Notes: a model not told the origin generated them from the letters alone. Shown: positions 18,987 through 28,355, numbered from the stretch's first letter. The stretch: 64,000 bases of DNA from Pseudonocardia sp. CNS-004 (GCA_001942185.1 MKJV01000091.1:19299-83298), one strand, 5' to 3'. Numbers and translations: made by a program.

Positions 18987-19001
18987 GTTAGGGGAACCTA
19001 C
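18983..19001 (+). promoter_or_regulatory. Possible IdeR/DtxR iron box
   Basis: The 19 bases CTGAGTTAGGGGAACCTAC match 13 of 19 positions of the known consensus TWAGGTWAGSCTWACCTWA, with the GTTAGG and AACCTA cores both present. The site is 11 bases before the siderophore-interacting protein ATG, where iron repression would be expected. Inferred by hand alignment. Confidence 0.45.
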
Positions 19002-19011
19002 TCTCGGGATC

Positions 19012-19917
19012 ATGGCAGGTCGGCAGGGAGTGGGTGAACGGGCCGGGGCACGTGTGCCCCGGGGGCGGCCTGCGGTGGACCGCGAGGGCCACCTGGCGCG
19101 GATCGCCGAGGTCCGGGCGGGAACGCACGGCGCGAAGGTGCCGTACCCGATCCGGATCCGGGAGGTCGAGGTCGTCGGCACGCGCACGCAGGGCTCCGCG
19201 CTGCTGCGGCTCACCCTCGGTGGGGACGGCACGGCGGGGTTCGAGAGCCACGCGCCGTGCGAGCACGTCAAGCTGATCTTCCCGGATGAGCACGGTGAGC
19301 TGCGGCTGCCCGAGCAGGACGGGGCGGTGCTGCGCTGGCCCCGCCCGTTCCCGGTGAGCCGCGAGTACACCGTGCGCCGCTACGACCCGGCCGCCGGCGA
19401 GATCGACATCGACATCGCGCTGCACGCGGGCGGTCTCGCTGCCGACTGGGCGTGCGCGGCCACCCCCGGCACCCGGGTGCACGTCGCCGGGCCGCCCGGT
19501 GGGCTCGTGGTGCCCGACAGCTACGGCAGCTACCTGCTCGGCGGCGACATCACCGCCCTGCCGGCCATCGCCCGCCGCCTGGAGGAGCTGCCGCGGACGG
19601 CGGCGGGATGGGCGTTCATCGAGGTCGCCGACGGGTCCGAGGAGATCGAGCTGTCCGCGCCCGAGGGGGTCGCCGTCCACTGGCTGCACCGCGGCGCCGC
19701 CGCCCCCGGCACCAGCGACGTGCTGGCGCGGGCCGTCCGCACCGTGCAGGTGCCGGGTGGCGAGCGCGTGTACGTCTGGCTCGCGGGCGAGGCGGGGGTG
19801 CTCACGCCGCTGCGCCGCTGGGTGCGCGACGAGCTCGGGATCCCGCCGGAGGACAGCGACATCACCGGCTACTGGAAGCGCGGCGTCGCCGACTTCGACG
19901 ACGAGCACGACCACTGA
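19012..19917 (+). CDS. Siderophore-interacting protein (ferric-siderophore reductase)
   Basis: About 301 residues from ATG 19012. The FAD-binding barrel has REYTVRRYDP and is preceded by CEHVKLIFPDEHGE; the NAD(P)H domain has YLLGGDITALPAIARRLEELP and WLAGEAGVLTPLRRW. Proteins of this ViuB/SIP family release iron from ferric siderophores in the cytoplasm using reduced nucleotides. The gene is in frame with the HxlR gene upstream and has an iron-box-like site before its start. It belongs with the nearby salicylate synthase and the binding-protein remnant. Family call is firm; the start is less so. Confidence 0.88.
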   Translation: MAGRQGVGERAGARVPRGRPAVDREGHLARIAEVRAGTHGAKVPYPIRIREVEVVGTRTQGSALLRLTLGGDGTAGFESHAPCEHVKLIFPDEHGELRLPEQDGAVLRWPRPFPVSREYTVRRYDPAAGEIDIDIALHAGGLAADWACAATPGTRVHVAGPPGGLVVPDSYGSYLLGGDITALPAIARRLEELPRTAAGWAFIEVADGSEEIELSAPEGVAVHWLHRGAAAPGTSDVLARAVRTVQVPGGERVYVWLAGEAGVLTPLRRWVRDELGIPPEDSDITGYWKRGVADFDDEHDH

Positions 19918-19945
19918 TCCTGGCCACTCTCGACCTGATGGCCGG

Positions 19946-21115
19946 TCAGCGCTCCTGCCACGCCCCCTCGGAGCGGGGGACGCGGACCGATCCCGCTCGT
20001 CCGTCCCGGAACTGCAGGGCGATCGCGAACTCGAAGCGGGCTGCCGGGTCGTCGATGTCGTCGCCCAGCCGCTCGCGGAGCCGGCGCAGCCGGTACCGCA
20101 CCGTCTGGGGATGCAGGTACAGCCGCTCGGCGATGGCCTGCGGCCGGCCCGGGTTGTCCAGCCACGCCCGCAGGGTCTCGACGAGCCACCGCTCGCGCGC
20201 CGCGTTGCGGTCGGCGAGGGGTCCGAGCCTGCGTCGTGCCAGCTCGTCGGCGGCGTCGGGCGCCGCGTGGACGACGACCGCGACGAGCTCGTCCGACCAG
20301 CGGACCGGCCCGCTCCGCACGAGGGCGCCACTCGCGACGAGGCCGAAGAGCTGCCGCGCACGTCGGAACGACCGGGGCAGCTCGGCGACCGTTCCGGAGG
20401 AGCCGATGGTGGCGTCCCAGTCGGCCAGGACCAGCACAACCCGTCTCGTCGGGCCGACCACGACGGCGGCGCCGTCGTACGTCCCGGCCAGGACGTCGTC
20501 GTGCATCTCGAGTCCTGCCGCGTCCCCGTGGACGACCGCTGCCACCACGGGCTCCGTCCAGCCTTCCTCCTCCGCGGCCGGGGTTCCGTCGAGCAGCGCC
20601 TGCAGCCGGTTCTGGCGGTCCCGCGCCCTGAGGTGCGACGCGGCCTCGATCGCGTCGGAGTACCCGTGCACGGAGTCCGCGGTGAGCTCGTCCACACAGG
20701 CGAAGTGGGCCTGTGCCAGCACCATCGCGGTGTCCGCGTCGACACCCACCTCGTTCGCCACGCGTCGCACGTGAGCCCAGGCGACCCGTGACCCGACCCG
20801 GTAGGCGGCGGTCAGCTCGTGCAAGGCCACCCCGGCGACCGCCGCGGCCGCTCCGAACGAGCGGTGCAGCGCACTGCCGTCGGTGTCCGCGCCACCGCTG
20901 AGCCGGTCGAGGACCCGCCGGAACGTCGCGTCGATCAACTCGCGGCGCACGGCGGCGTCGGCTCGCTCGGCGATGCCGGGGAGCTCCGAGACGACCTGTG
21001 AGTCGGTCTCCTCGCGGAGCAGCTCGTGGTCGAGCGTCAGGCGGCGGAGGAGATCGGCGACGCCCGGACGGCGGGAGACGTCGGCGATCGTCGCCTCGAT
21101 GTCGAATCCGCGCAC
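19946..21115 (-). CDS. PucR/CdaR-family transcriptional regulator
   Basis: 389 residues. The C-terminal PucR helix-turn-helix is clear (VETLRAWLDNPGRPQAIAER, then LYLHPQTVRYRLRRLRERLG). The N-terminal ~180 residues are helical and resemble the RsbRD-like sensory region, followed by a GGDEF-like CdaR middle domain. GTG 21115 is used. It converges on the siderophore-interacting protein gene and is divergent from the salicylate synthase gene, with a perfect palindrome between them. Regulation of the salicylate synthase is therefore plausible. The signal is unknown. Confidence 0.87.
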   Translation of the reverse strand: MRGFDIEATIADVSRRPGVADLLRRLTLDHELLREETDSQVVSELPGIAERADAAVRRELIDATFRRVLDRLSGGADTDGSALHRSFGAAAAVAGVALHELTAAYRVGSRVAWAHVRRVANEVGVDADTAMVLAQAHFACVDELTADSVHGYSDAIEAASHLRARDRQNRLQALLDGTPAAEEEGWTEPVVAAVVHGDAAGLEMHDDVLAGTYDGAAVVVGPTRRVVLVLADWDATIGSSGTVAELPRSFRRARQLFGLVASGALVRSGPVRWSDELVAVVVHAAPDAADELARRRLGPLADRNAARERWLVETLRAWLDNPGRPQAIAERLYLHPQTVRYRLRRLRERLGDDIDDPAARFEFAIALQFRDGRAGSVRVPRSEGAWQER

Positions 21116-21184
21116 CTCGCGATCGTACGAATCCTCCGAGTCTCCTGCTCGCGCGCGCGAATCACCGTGCCCATCGGCACCAGT

Positions 21185-21201
21185 TCATAGGAAACCTATG
21201 A
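21185..21201. promoter_or_regulatory. Perfect palindrome upstream of salicylate synthase
   Basis: TCATAGG-aaa-CCTATGA is a perfect 7-bp inverted repeat around a 3-base centre, in the 153-bp space between the divergent PucR and salicylate synthase genes. It is a candidate operator for PucR or an iron regulator. It shares AACCTA with the iron-box-like site at 18983 except for one base. Confidence 0.6.
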
Positions 21202-21268
21202 GGGAGCAGCGCGACTTCGCGACGAGCACACGTGTCGGCGGGGGCGTGCGCGGCCGTAGCGTTCCGGT

Positions 21269-22595
21269 ATGGGCTACGGCAACGCGCCGGACGTGGTCGA
21301 ACGGATCGTGACGCAGCCGATCGAACCCGCATGGGCCGTCCCGAACCTGGTCGACGCATGGGGTCGAGGCGAGTACGTCTTCTACGAGAAGGACGGCGTG
21401 TGGTCCGCCGGCTTCGGGATCGACGCGGAGGTGTGGGTCGACGACACCGGCGCCACCTGCGTTCCTCGTCCGCCACCTGCGACCTGCCGCCGTCCGGTGC
21501 GCCGTACGACCAGGTCGACGCGCTCCTCGGGGAGCTGGCGGCGGGCCCGTGGGAAGCGTTCGGGTGGGTCAAGTTCGAGGCCGGGGCCTCCCGCCCCGAG
21601 GGGCGGGTCGTGCACCTGGTCGTCCCCCGGACCCGGGTTCGGTTCTCCCGCTCCGGCGCGGTGGTCCGCGGACCGGACCCCCGGACCGTCGATCGCCTCG
21701 TCGACGCCCTGCACCGGCAACATCCGGGGTGGGAGCCGACGGGAGTCCCCTTCGACCACGAGGCGGGTGCCGTCGAGTACACGGCAGCGGTCGAGCGGGC
21801 GCTGTCGGCGATCCGGTCGCGGACCGTGGACAAGGTCGTCCTGTCGAGAACGGTCCCGGTGGAGGCGGATGTCGACCTCGTGGCCACCTACACCGTGGGG
21901 CACGTGCGCAACCCGTCGGCGCGGTCGGTACTGCTGTCGATGCACGACGTCGAACTGGTGGCCTTCTGCCCGGAGACCGTCGTCAGCGTCGGACCGTCGG
22001 GCGCGTTCGTCAGCGAACCGGTCGCCGGGACGCGCGCCTGCCCGCCGGACGCCGCGCTGGCGGCCAAACTCCGGGCGGAGCTGCGCACCGACCCGAAGGA
22101 GGTCTACGAGCACGCGATCTCGATCCGCGCGATGCTCGAGGAGCTGGAGGACGTGTGCGCCGATGACGGGCCGGTCGCCTCGGACCTGCTGTCGGTGCTG
22201 CGCCGGGGCCGGTCCAGCACCTCGCCACCCGGGTCAGCGGCCGGCTCGCCGCCGGCCGGACGGCATGGGACGCCTTCCAGGCGCTCTTCCCCGCCGTGAC
22301 GGCGACCGGTGTCCCGCGCAGCCAGGCCCGCGCGCTCATCGAGGAGCTCGAACACTCACCGCGAGGTCTCTACGGGGGTGCGGCCGTCCACGTCGGGCAC
22401 GACGGGTCCTTCGACGCCGCACTGATCCTCCGGGCGGTGCTGCGCGAGAACGGCCGTACCCAGCTGAGGGCGGGTGGGGGCATCGTCCCCGGGTCGGAAC
22501 CCGCCCGTGAGCTCGAGGAGACCAGGGAGAAGCTGCGCGGCGTCGCCGACGCGTTGGTCGCGCGACCGGTGAGCCCATGGGGCTCGCGCCGCTGA
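21269..22595 (+). CDS. Salicylate synthase / isochorismate synthase, MbtI-like (two frameshifts)
   Basis: A chorismate-utilising enzyme of about 442 residues, close to MbtI (450). Visible motifs are VDKVVLSRTVPV, FCPETVVSVG, EPVAGTRACP, DPKEVYEHAISIRAM, VTATGVPRSQA, GLYGGAAV and LRAGGGIVPGSEP. These match the salicylate synthase branch that turns chorismate via isochorismate into salicylate for aryl-capped siderophores. One base is missing near 21465 and another near 22215 (before QHLATRVSGR). A plain isochorismate synthase is the alternative. No siderophore NRPS genes are visible in the window. Confidence 0.85.
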
Positions 22596-22704
22596 GGTGG
22601 AGGTGACCGCGCTCGTCGAGCAGCGGGCGGGCCGCGTCCGGCGGTGCGCCAGGCGGTGACGCGAGGGTGCAGCGAGCCGGCCGTCGCTGTTCTGAGGTCA
22701 CGAG

Positions 22705-23906
22705 TCAGCTTCCGGTGCCGTAGAGCTCCCCGATGATCGTCCTGGCCATCTCGGCCGCCGGGTCGCGGCCGTCCGGGGACGGGGCGAGCGACGTCCAGAC
22801 CACGACGGTGGTCCCGCGGCCCGGGTCGTACCCGGCGAACGTGTTGAACCCGGGCAGCTCGCCGGTGTGCCCGTAGAACGGCCCGAACCGGGCCAGCGCG
22901 AGGCCGTAGCCGGGGCCGTCGGGAGCGGCCGGGTCGATCGGGCGGACGCTGTCCAGCCGTACCTTCTGCAGGGCCGGGCCGAGCAGCTCGCCGCCGACCA
23001 GCGCCTCGACGAAGCGGGTGAGGTCACCGGTCGTCGAGATGCCGGCGCCGGCGGCCCACGCCCAGGACGGGTTGCTGTCGGTCACGTCGAGCGGGGCCAG
23101 CGTGCCGTCGCGGGCGGCCGCCTGCTTCTCCGGCGACAGCACGTTCGACTCGGCCGTCTCGACGTTGGTGCCGTAGCTGTAGCCCTGTGGGTGCGGAGCG
23201 GGCAGAGCCGCGGACGTGGTGGCGGGGAAGGACGACCCGGCCAGGCCCAGCCGGTCGAGGACGCGCCGCTGGATCTCGGTCTCGAGGGGGCCGCCGGTGA
23301 GCTGCTCGACGATCCGGCCCAGCAGGGCGGTGTTGGTGTTGGAGTAGTAGAAACCCTCACCCGGCGGGAACTCCGGCGGCATCGCCAGGCCGATCGCGAT
23401 CAGGTCCTCGGGCGCGAACACCGTGCCGGGTGCGGTGTCCATGGTGGCGCTCAGCTCGGGGGACGTCGTGTAGTTGCCGAGCCCGCTCCGCATCGTGAGC
23501 AGCTGCTCGATCGTGATGTCCTGCCCGTTCGGCACGTCGGGCCGGTACTTCGCGACGGGGTCGTCGAGGCGGAGCAGGCCCTCGTCGACGAGCTGGAGCA
23601 CCACCGTGCCGGTCCAGGTCTTGGTGACGCTGCCGATGCGGACGTGGTCCTCGATCCGCACCGGCTCGGTTCCACGGAACGTGCGGGTGCCGATAGTGGT
23701 CGTCCAGTCCCCGAGATCGGCGAGCGCACCTGCACGACCGCGCCGGTGACCAGCATGTCCCGGGCGAGCCGTTCCAACTCCGGCTGCAGCGTCTCCGCGT
23801 AGGCCGGCACGTCCGGGGCGGCGGGCGGAGGAGCGGCGGGCTGCCCGGTGCACGCGGTGAGGGCCAGCAGGGCGGCAGTTGCGAGGGCGGCGGCGCGCGA
23901 GATCAT
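22705..23906 (-). CDS. Lipoprotein serine hydrolase, D,D-peptidase/beta-lactamase family (frameshifted)
   Basis: About 400 residues. A lipoprotein signal with lipobox LLALTAC at the start predicts export and anchoring to the outer face of the membrane. The catalytic SVTK is in IGSVTKTWTG, the second motif is YSN in FYYSNTNTALLG, and the third is HTG in FYGHTGELPGFN. One base is missing near 23728 (VRS-ADLGDWTTTIG). These features match D-alanyl-D-alanine carboxypeptidase or esterase-like members of the beta-lactamase family. It stands alone, downstream of the amine oxidase gene on the same strand. Confidence 0.87.
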
Positions 23907-23996
23907 GGTCTCGTCCTCTCGCTGGTGCTGGGCCTGCGGACGCTAGACCCGTCGCGCGCGCCGGCATACCGACGAACGGCCGCTGACCGCCGGTGC

Positions 23997-24066
23997 TCAG
24001 CGCGCCACGGAGAGCGCGAACGGCACCGGCCCGAGCGCCCGCACGAGCGGACGGACGAGCAGGACG
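23997..24066 (-). pseudogene. Orphan C-terminus of an F420 reductase-like gene
   Basis: Twenty-two codons and a stop encode FVLLVRPLVRALGPVPFALS and the end VAR, nearly identical to the last residues of the reductase gene at 17825-18467 (which has Q for R and ends VAH). No upstream part is present; the next sequence is the amine oxidase 3' end. It is a scar of a duplicated or deleted paralogue. Confidence 0.75.
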
Positions 24067-24083
24067 AACACCGACACCGACGC

Positions 24084-26000
24084 TCAGCCGTGGTGGTGCG
24101 GCGCCGGGACGTCGAGCGCCGGGCTGCGGTCGAAGAACCCGGCCGGCTGCAGCAGGAACCCCACGTGCTGCACCGGCATCACCGGCCAGTCCTCCAGCCG
24201 CGCGACGTGGTGGGAGCCGAACGTGTACCAGACCACGACGTCGCCGTCGGTGACGTCGCGGTCGGCCGCGGTCCAGCGGGGCAGGCCGTCGCCGCCAGCG
24301 TGCTGGTTGGGGTACTCGCCCGCGGCGTGCCGCTCGTCCTCGGCGTACGGGGTGACCCAGAGGTGGTGGGCCATGAACCCGGCCCGGTGCATGACGCTGG
24401 CCTCGGGCCGTACGAACGGGACGACCGTGCCGTGCGGCTTGAGCGCGTACGCGGTGGCCTCGCCCACCGCGTTGCGGGCGTCGGTGCTGCGCACCTCCCA
24501 GTACCGGGCCCGGTCGAGGCTCGCCCGCCGCTGCGCATCGAGCTCGCTGGTGAGCCGGGTGGCGGTGGTGCGGAAGGCGTTGCCGAGGGGGTTCTCCGGG
24601 CCGGCCGGGTCGGTGACGGTGTCGATCTCGTAGACCGAGTTGGCGGTGCCGTCGACGTCGAAGTCGAGCCGCATGTTGAAGACGTGCTGGTGGATCGGGG
24701 CGTACAGGCCGTCGGTGTTGAGCAGTTGGCCGTGGGTCGGAACGGTGCCCGGCGGCACGGCACCGGTGGACATGATGCCGGTGAGCTTGACGTCGAACTC
24801 GATGGATCCGTCCTGGTAGAGGTACCAGAAGAAGCCGTACTCGTAGTTGCCGACGGTCGCGATGAACGACACGACGAGCCGCCTGCCGCGGCGGACCTCC
24901 GTCTTCTCGGTGCGGAAGTCGGTGTGCTTCCACAGCAGGCCGTGATCCTCCTCGTGCAGGCACACGGCGTTCGGGATCGTGAACGGGTTGCCGTCGGGGT
25001 CGGCGAGTACGGCGTCGAAGTAGCGGATCTCGCCGAGGCAGTCGCAGCCCAGCTCCAGCGGGTTGGCCAGGGTGCCGATGTTGTACTCGCCCGCGTCGAA
25101 GGCGTTCTTGCGCCGGTGGGTGGGCGCGGGATCGCCGTAGGGCACCACCATCTCCGAGAGCGACACCCGGTGGAGGACGGGCCGTTCGCGGGCGCCGTCG
25201 GTGTAGCGCACGGTGTGCAGCACCAGGCCCTCGCGCGGGGTGAACCCGATCCGGAACCGCCAGTTCTGCCAGCGCACCTCGTGCCCGTCGATCTCGAACG
25301 ACGTGCCCTCGGGCTGGGTGATCGAGATCGGCTTCAGACCGTTGCGGGACGCGACGTCTGCGGTGGTGTAGTTGCCGGGCTGCTGCGGGACGGGCACGAT
25401 CCCGTGGTCCTCGATCTTCACGACCCGCCCGGCGAGCGTGTCGACGTAGACGACGAGGTTCTCCACGGGATGGGCGTAGCCGTTGTCGTCCGGTCCGCCG
25501 ATCTTGATCCAGACGAGGGCGCGGACGAGGCGGCCCGCCTCCTCGTCGCCGTAGTGCCCGGCCGACCACGGGTCGACCATCACGCCGTCGAACTCCGTGA
25601 TCCCGCGCGCCCGCAGCGCCTCCTGCACCGCCGGGTCGGACTTGACGGTCTCCTCGCAGGCGAAGAACTCCTCGAGCGTCACCTGGGGCTGCACGCCGGG
25701 CACGTGCTCCCACCGCGTGACGGTCGAGTCGGACAGCGAGACGGTGGCCTCGTAGGTGCGCCCGTCGGCCCGGTCGAGCACGATCGCGTCCGCATCCCGC
25801 GGCACGTCGGTGCCGTCGGCGTCGAACGCGTGTACGGCGGCCTTCGCGGGTTCCCGCAGCGCGAGTGAGACGAACCGGGAGGTCGGGCCGACGTGGCCGA
25901 CGTCGCGCAGGACGGTGGCCGCCGCGCTGATCTCCTCGGCCGACAGCGGCTCCAGCGGGTGCGTGACGGTGGTGGACAGGCGCTCTCCGGTGGCGGTCAC
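24084..26000 (-). CDS. Copper-containing primary amine oxidase
   Basis: 638 residues, the length of bacterial phenethylamine and histamine oxidases. The TPQ precursor tyrosine is in VGNYEYGFFW (about Y386). The copper ligands are the two histidines in IHQHVFN (about 437 and 439) and a third in MPVQHVGF (about 611). It oxidises primary amines to aldehydes with release of ammonia and hydrogen peroxide. GTG 26000 has an excellent AAGGAGGA site; the longer frame has none. No signal peptide is seen, so it is likely cytoplasmic. No aldehyde dehydrogenase or amine transporter lies next to it. Confidence 0.93.
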   Translation of the reverse strand: MTATGERLSTTVTHPLEPLSAEEISAAATVLRDVGHVGPTSRFVSLALREPAKAAVHAFDADGTDVPRDADAIVLDRADGRTYEATVSLSDSTVTRWEHVPGVQPQVTLEEFFACEETVKSDPAVQEALRARGITEFDGVMVDPWSAGHYGDEEAGRLVRALVWIKIGGPDDNGYAHPVENLVVYVDTLAGRVVKIEDHGIVPVPQQPGNYTTADVASRNGLKPISITQPEGTSFEIDGHEVRWQNWRFRIGFTPREGLVLHTVRYTDGARERPVLHRVSLSEMVVPYGDPAPTHRRKNAFDAGEYNIGTLANPLELGCDCLGEIRYFDAVLADPDGNPFTIPNAVCLHEEDHGLLWKHTDFRTEKTEVRRGRRLVVSFIATVGNYEYGFFWYLYQDGSIEFDVKLTGIMSTGAVPPGTVPTHGQLLNTDGLYAPIHQHVFNMRLDFDVDGTANSVYEIDTVTDPAGPENPLGNAFRTTATRLTSELDAQRRASLDRARYWEVRSTDARNAVGEATAYALKPHGTVVPFVRPEASVMHRAGFMAHHLWVTPYAEDERHAAGEYPNQHAGGDGLPRWTAADRDVTDGDVVVWYTFGSHHVARLEDWPVMPVQHVGFLLQPAGFFDRSPALDVPAPHHHG

Positions 26001-26259
26001 GGATCCTCCTTCACGGGCGGTGCGCTTCCCCTGTGCCACCACTGTGGTCCGAGTCACCCGCCCGTACCAACCGCTGATCGGTGGGCGGGGGACCTGCCGC
26101 CCCGAGACGTAACGAACGGGCGGCGGGTGCGGAGTCAACCAGGCGTCCGCGGCGATCCCCCCGGTCGCGGGCGTGTCCGGTCGGGGTTCGCTCCGGTCGG
26201 CGGCAGCACCCGCCTGCCCGGGCGGGTGCTGTTCGCTGAGGGGGTGGGGGAGGGAGGTG

Positions 26260-26523
26260 TCAGCCGAGGATGCGCTGGCGAGCGCTCCGGCGAGGGGTGG
26301 TGCGCTCGACGATCGCGGCGCACAGCAGGCACGGCTGCCCGTCGGGTTCCACCATCGGTGCCGCCGCGACCCGGTGGCCGCACAGCGCCTGGTAGTGGCC
26401 GTCGCTGCGCCGTGCTGCCGCGGCGAGCTCGGTGTCGGGCACCTCGTGGGCCCGGGAATCGGCCGAGCAGGTGACGGTGATGGTGTCGGCGGCGTGCCAT
26501 CCGGTCTGATCAGCACCGCGCAT
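26260..26523 (-). CDS. Conserved small actinobacterial protein
   Basis: 87 residues with two cysteine clusters: C-G-H in YQALCGHRV and CLLCA near the end, a possible zinc site. The middle HEVPDTELAAAARRSDGHY and the end APMVEPDGQPCLLC resemble small proteins seen in Pseudonocardiaceae next to DUF397 genes. ATG 26523 is chosen by that resemblance. Function unknown. It is divergent from the DUF397 gene 93 bases away, so the two may share a promoter region. Confidence 0.6.
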   Translation of the reverse strand: MRGADQTGWHAADTITVTCSADSRAHEVPDTELAAAARRSDGHYQALCGHRVAAAPMVEPDGQPCLLCAAIVERTTPRRSARQRILG

Positions 26524-26615
26524 GGGGACGAGTCTCCCGAGTCCGGCGTGCGGATGCAAGAGCATCTGCAAGTACATTCGACGCGTACGTCTGAAACTAC
26601 GTTCGGGGAGCGCAC

Positions 26616-26855
26616 ATGCAGCAGCACGAGGACAACGGCATCCCGGCGGATCGGCTCGGCGCCGTGGCGTGGCGCAAGAGCAGCGCCAGCAACCCGAGTG
26701 GTGACTGCATCGAGGTCGCGGCCCTGGACAGCGGGGCCGTCGCCGTGCGGAACTCCCGCGATCCGCAGGGCCCCGCGCTCGTCTACACGCGCGCCGAGAT
26801 CGCGGCCTTCATCCTCGGGGCCAAGGACGGCGAGTTCGACGACCTCACGGCCTGA
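26616..26855 (+). CDS. DUF397 domain protein
   Basis: 79 residues with the DUF397 signature: VAWRKSSASNPSGDCIEVA, then VAVRNSRDPQGPALVYTRAE and FILGAKDGEFDDL. DUF397 proteins usually follow an XRE-type helix-turn-helix gene and work with it as small toxin/antitoxin-like or developmental regulators in streptomycetes and relatives. Here no XRE gene is present on either side, so it is an orphan. Its divergent neighbour is the small cysteine-containing protein. Confidence 0.85.
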   Translation: MQQHEDNGIPADRLGAVAWRKSSASNPSGDCIEVAALDSGAVAVRNSRDPQGPALVYTRAEIAAFILGAKDGEFDDLTA

Positions 26856-26896
26856 CCGCCGAGTTCACCCGTTCGTGGCTGCGCTCGCGGCCCGCG

Positions 26897-27703
26897 TCAG
26901 GCCTTGCGCCCGACCCCGGCCGCGTACAGCGTTCGCACCGGGCTCTCGGTCGCGGTGAGCGCGTCGGGCCGCCAGTCGTTCGCGTACACCAGGCCCGGCT
27001 CCACGAGCTCGAGCCCGTCGAAGTAGCCGCGCAGATCGGCCCACGTGCGGAACCGGCCCGACCCGAGGCCGCCGTGCAGGAAGGCCCGCTCGAGCGCGGC
27101 CGCGCGCGGCTCGTCGTCGTCGAGGAAGTGCGACAGGAGCAGGTGGCTGCCGGGGGAGAGGTGTTCGCGCACCGTGGCCACGACCCGGTCGGGCGCGTCG
27201 TCGTCGGACAGGTGGTGCACCACGCCGGACAGCAGCACGGCGAACGGCTCGTCGAGGTCGAGCAGCCGCTGCCCGGCCACCGCCTCGAAGATCGTCGCCG
27301 GCCGGCGCAGGTCGCCGGTGACCACGCCGGTCTGGTCGTCGGTGGCGAGCAGCGCCCTGGCGTGTGCGAGCACGACCGGGTCGTTGTCGACGTAGGCCAC
27401 GCGCACGTCGGAGTCGATGGCCTGGGCCAGCTCGTTGACGTTCCCCTCGCCCGGCAGCCCGGACCCGATGTCGAGGATCTGCCGGATCCCCGCCTCCCGC
27501 ACCAGGTACGACACCCCGCGACGCAGGAACGAGCGGTTGTCCTTGGCGATCTCCCCGACCTCGGGGACGACGTTGCGCATGGCGTGGGCGGCGCGCCGGT
27601 CGGCCTCGAGGTGTTCCTTGCCGCCGAGCAGGTAGTCGTACACGCGTGCGGGGGAGGCTCGGGTCGGGTCGAGGTCGGGAGGCGGGGGCGCCTGCTCGTC
27701 CAC
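26897..27703 (-). CDS. SAM-dependent methyltransferase, DUF574 type
   Basis: 268 residues. The start PTRASPARVYDYLLGGKEHLEADR is the hallmark of the actinobacterial DUF574 (Methyltransf_19) family. SAM-binding follows with QILDIGSGLPGEGNVNELAQ, VAYVDNDPVVLAHARALL and the strand VLLSGVVHHLSDDDAP. GTG 27703 starts MDEQAPPP. The acceptor is unknown; these proteins are numerous in streptomycetes and often sit near DUF397 genes, as here. It is divergent from the DinB gene, about 105 bases away. Confidence 0.88.
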   Translation of the reverse strand: MDEQAPPPPDLDPTRASPARVYDYLLGGKEHLEADRRAAHAMRNVVPEVGEIAKDNRSFLRRGVSYLVREAGIRQILDIGSGLPGEGNVNELAQAIDSDVRVAYVDNDPVVLAHARALLATDDQTGVVTGDLRRPATIFEAVAGQRLLDLDEPFAVLLSGVVHHLSDDDAPDRVVATVREHLSPGSHLLLSHFLDDDEPRAAALERAFLHGGLGSGRFRTWADLRGYFDGLELVEPGLVYANDWRPDALTATESPVRTLYAAGVGRKA

Positions 27704-27808
27704 CGCTGCTCCTCCTCACCGTCCGTCGCGCCGGCCGACCCTAGCGTGATCGATTAGCCCGGGGTAGGTGTGACCAGCGGTCACACCGCGCCGCCGTAGG
27801 GTCGTGGT

Positions 27809-28320
27809 GTGGATGTCGCCGCACTGCTCACCGACGCGTTGTCCCGGATCGAGGAGGAGGTGCACGGCGCCGTCGGCGGGCTCTCCGAGGAGCAGCTCGC
27901 CCATCGCGTCGACGCCGACGCCAATTCGATCGGCTGGCTGGTCTGGCACCTGTCCCGGGTGCAGGACGACCACGTCGCCGGCGTCGCCGGCACCGAACAG
28001 GTCTGGACGGCCCAGGGCTGGGCGGAGCGGTTCGACCTACCTTCCCGACAGGGTCGATCGGCTACGGGCACACCTCCGCCGACGTCGCCAGGCTGCGGGT
28101 CGCGTCACCGGACCTGCTCACCGGCTACTACGACGCCGTCGCCGCGCGCACGATGGAGTACGTCGCGGGCCTCACCGAGGACGACCTCGACCGCGTCGTC
28201 GACGAGGCGTGGGACCCACCCGTCACCCTCGGCGTACGCCTGGTCAGCGTGATCGACGACTGCGCCCAGCACGCGGGCCAGGCCGGCTTCGTGCGGGGGA
28301 TCGTGCTGCGCCAGGGCTGA
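27809..28320 (+). CDS. DinB/DUF664 family protein (frameshifted)
   Basis: About 170 residues. The N-terminus (EEEVHGAVGGLSEEQLAHRV, then SIGWLVWHLSRVQDDHVAGV) and the C-terminus (IDDCAQHAGQAGFVRGIVL) give the DinB bundle with the metal-histidine candidates in WHLS, DDHV and QHAG. One base is missing near 28040 (FDLP to TGSIGYGHTSADVA). GTG 27809 is the only start in frame near the family beginning. It is probably a thiol-dependent metalloenzyme; the substrate is unknown. It is the second DUF664-type gene in the window. Confidence 0.82.
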
Positions 28321-28355
28321 CCGGGCGCGCCACCCGCCGCCCTGCATGCGACCGG

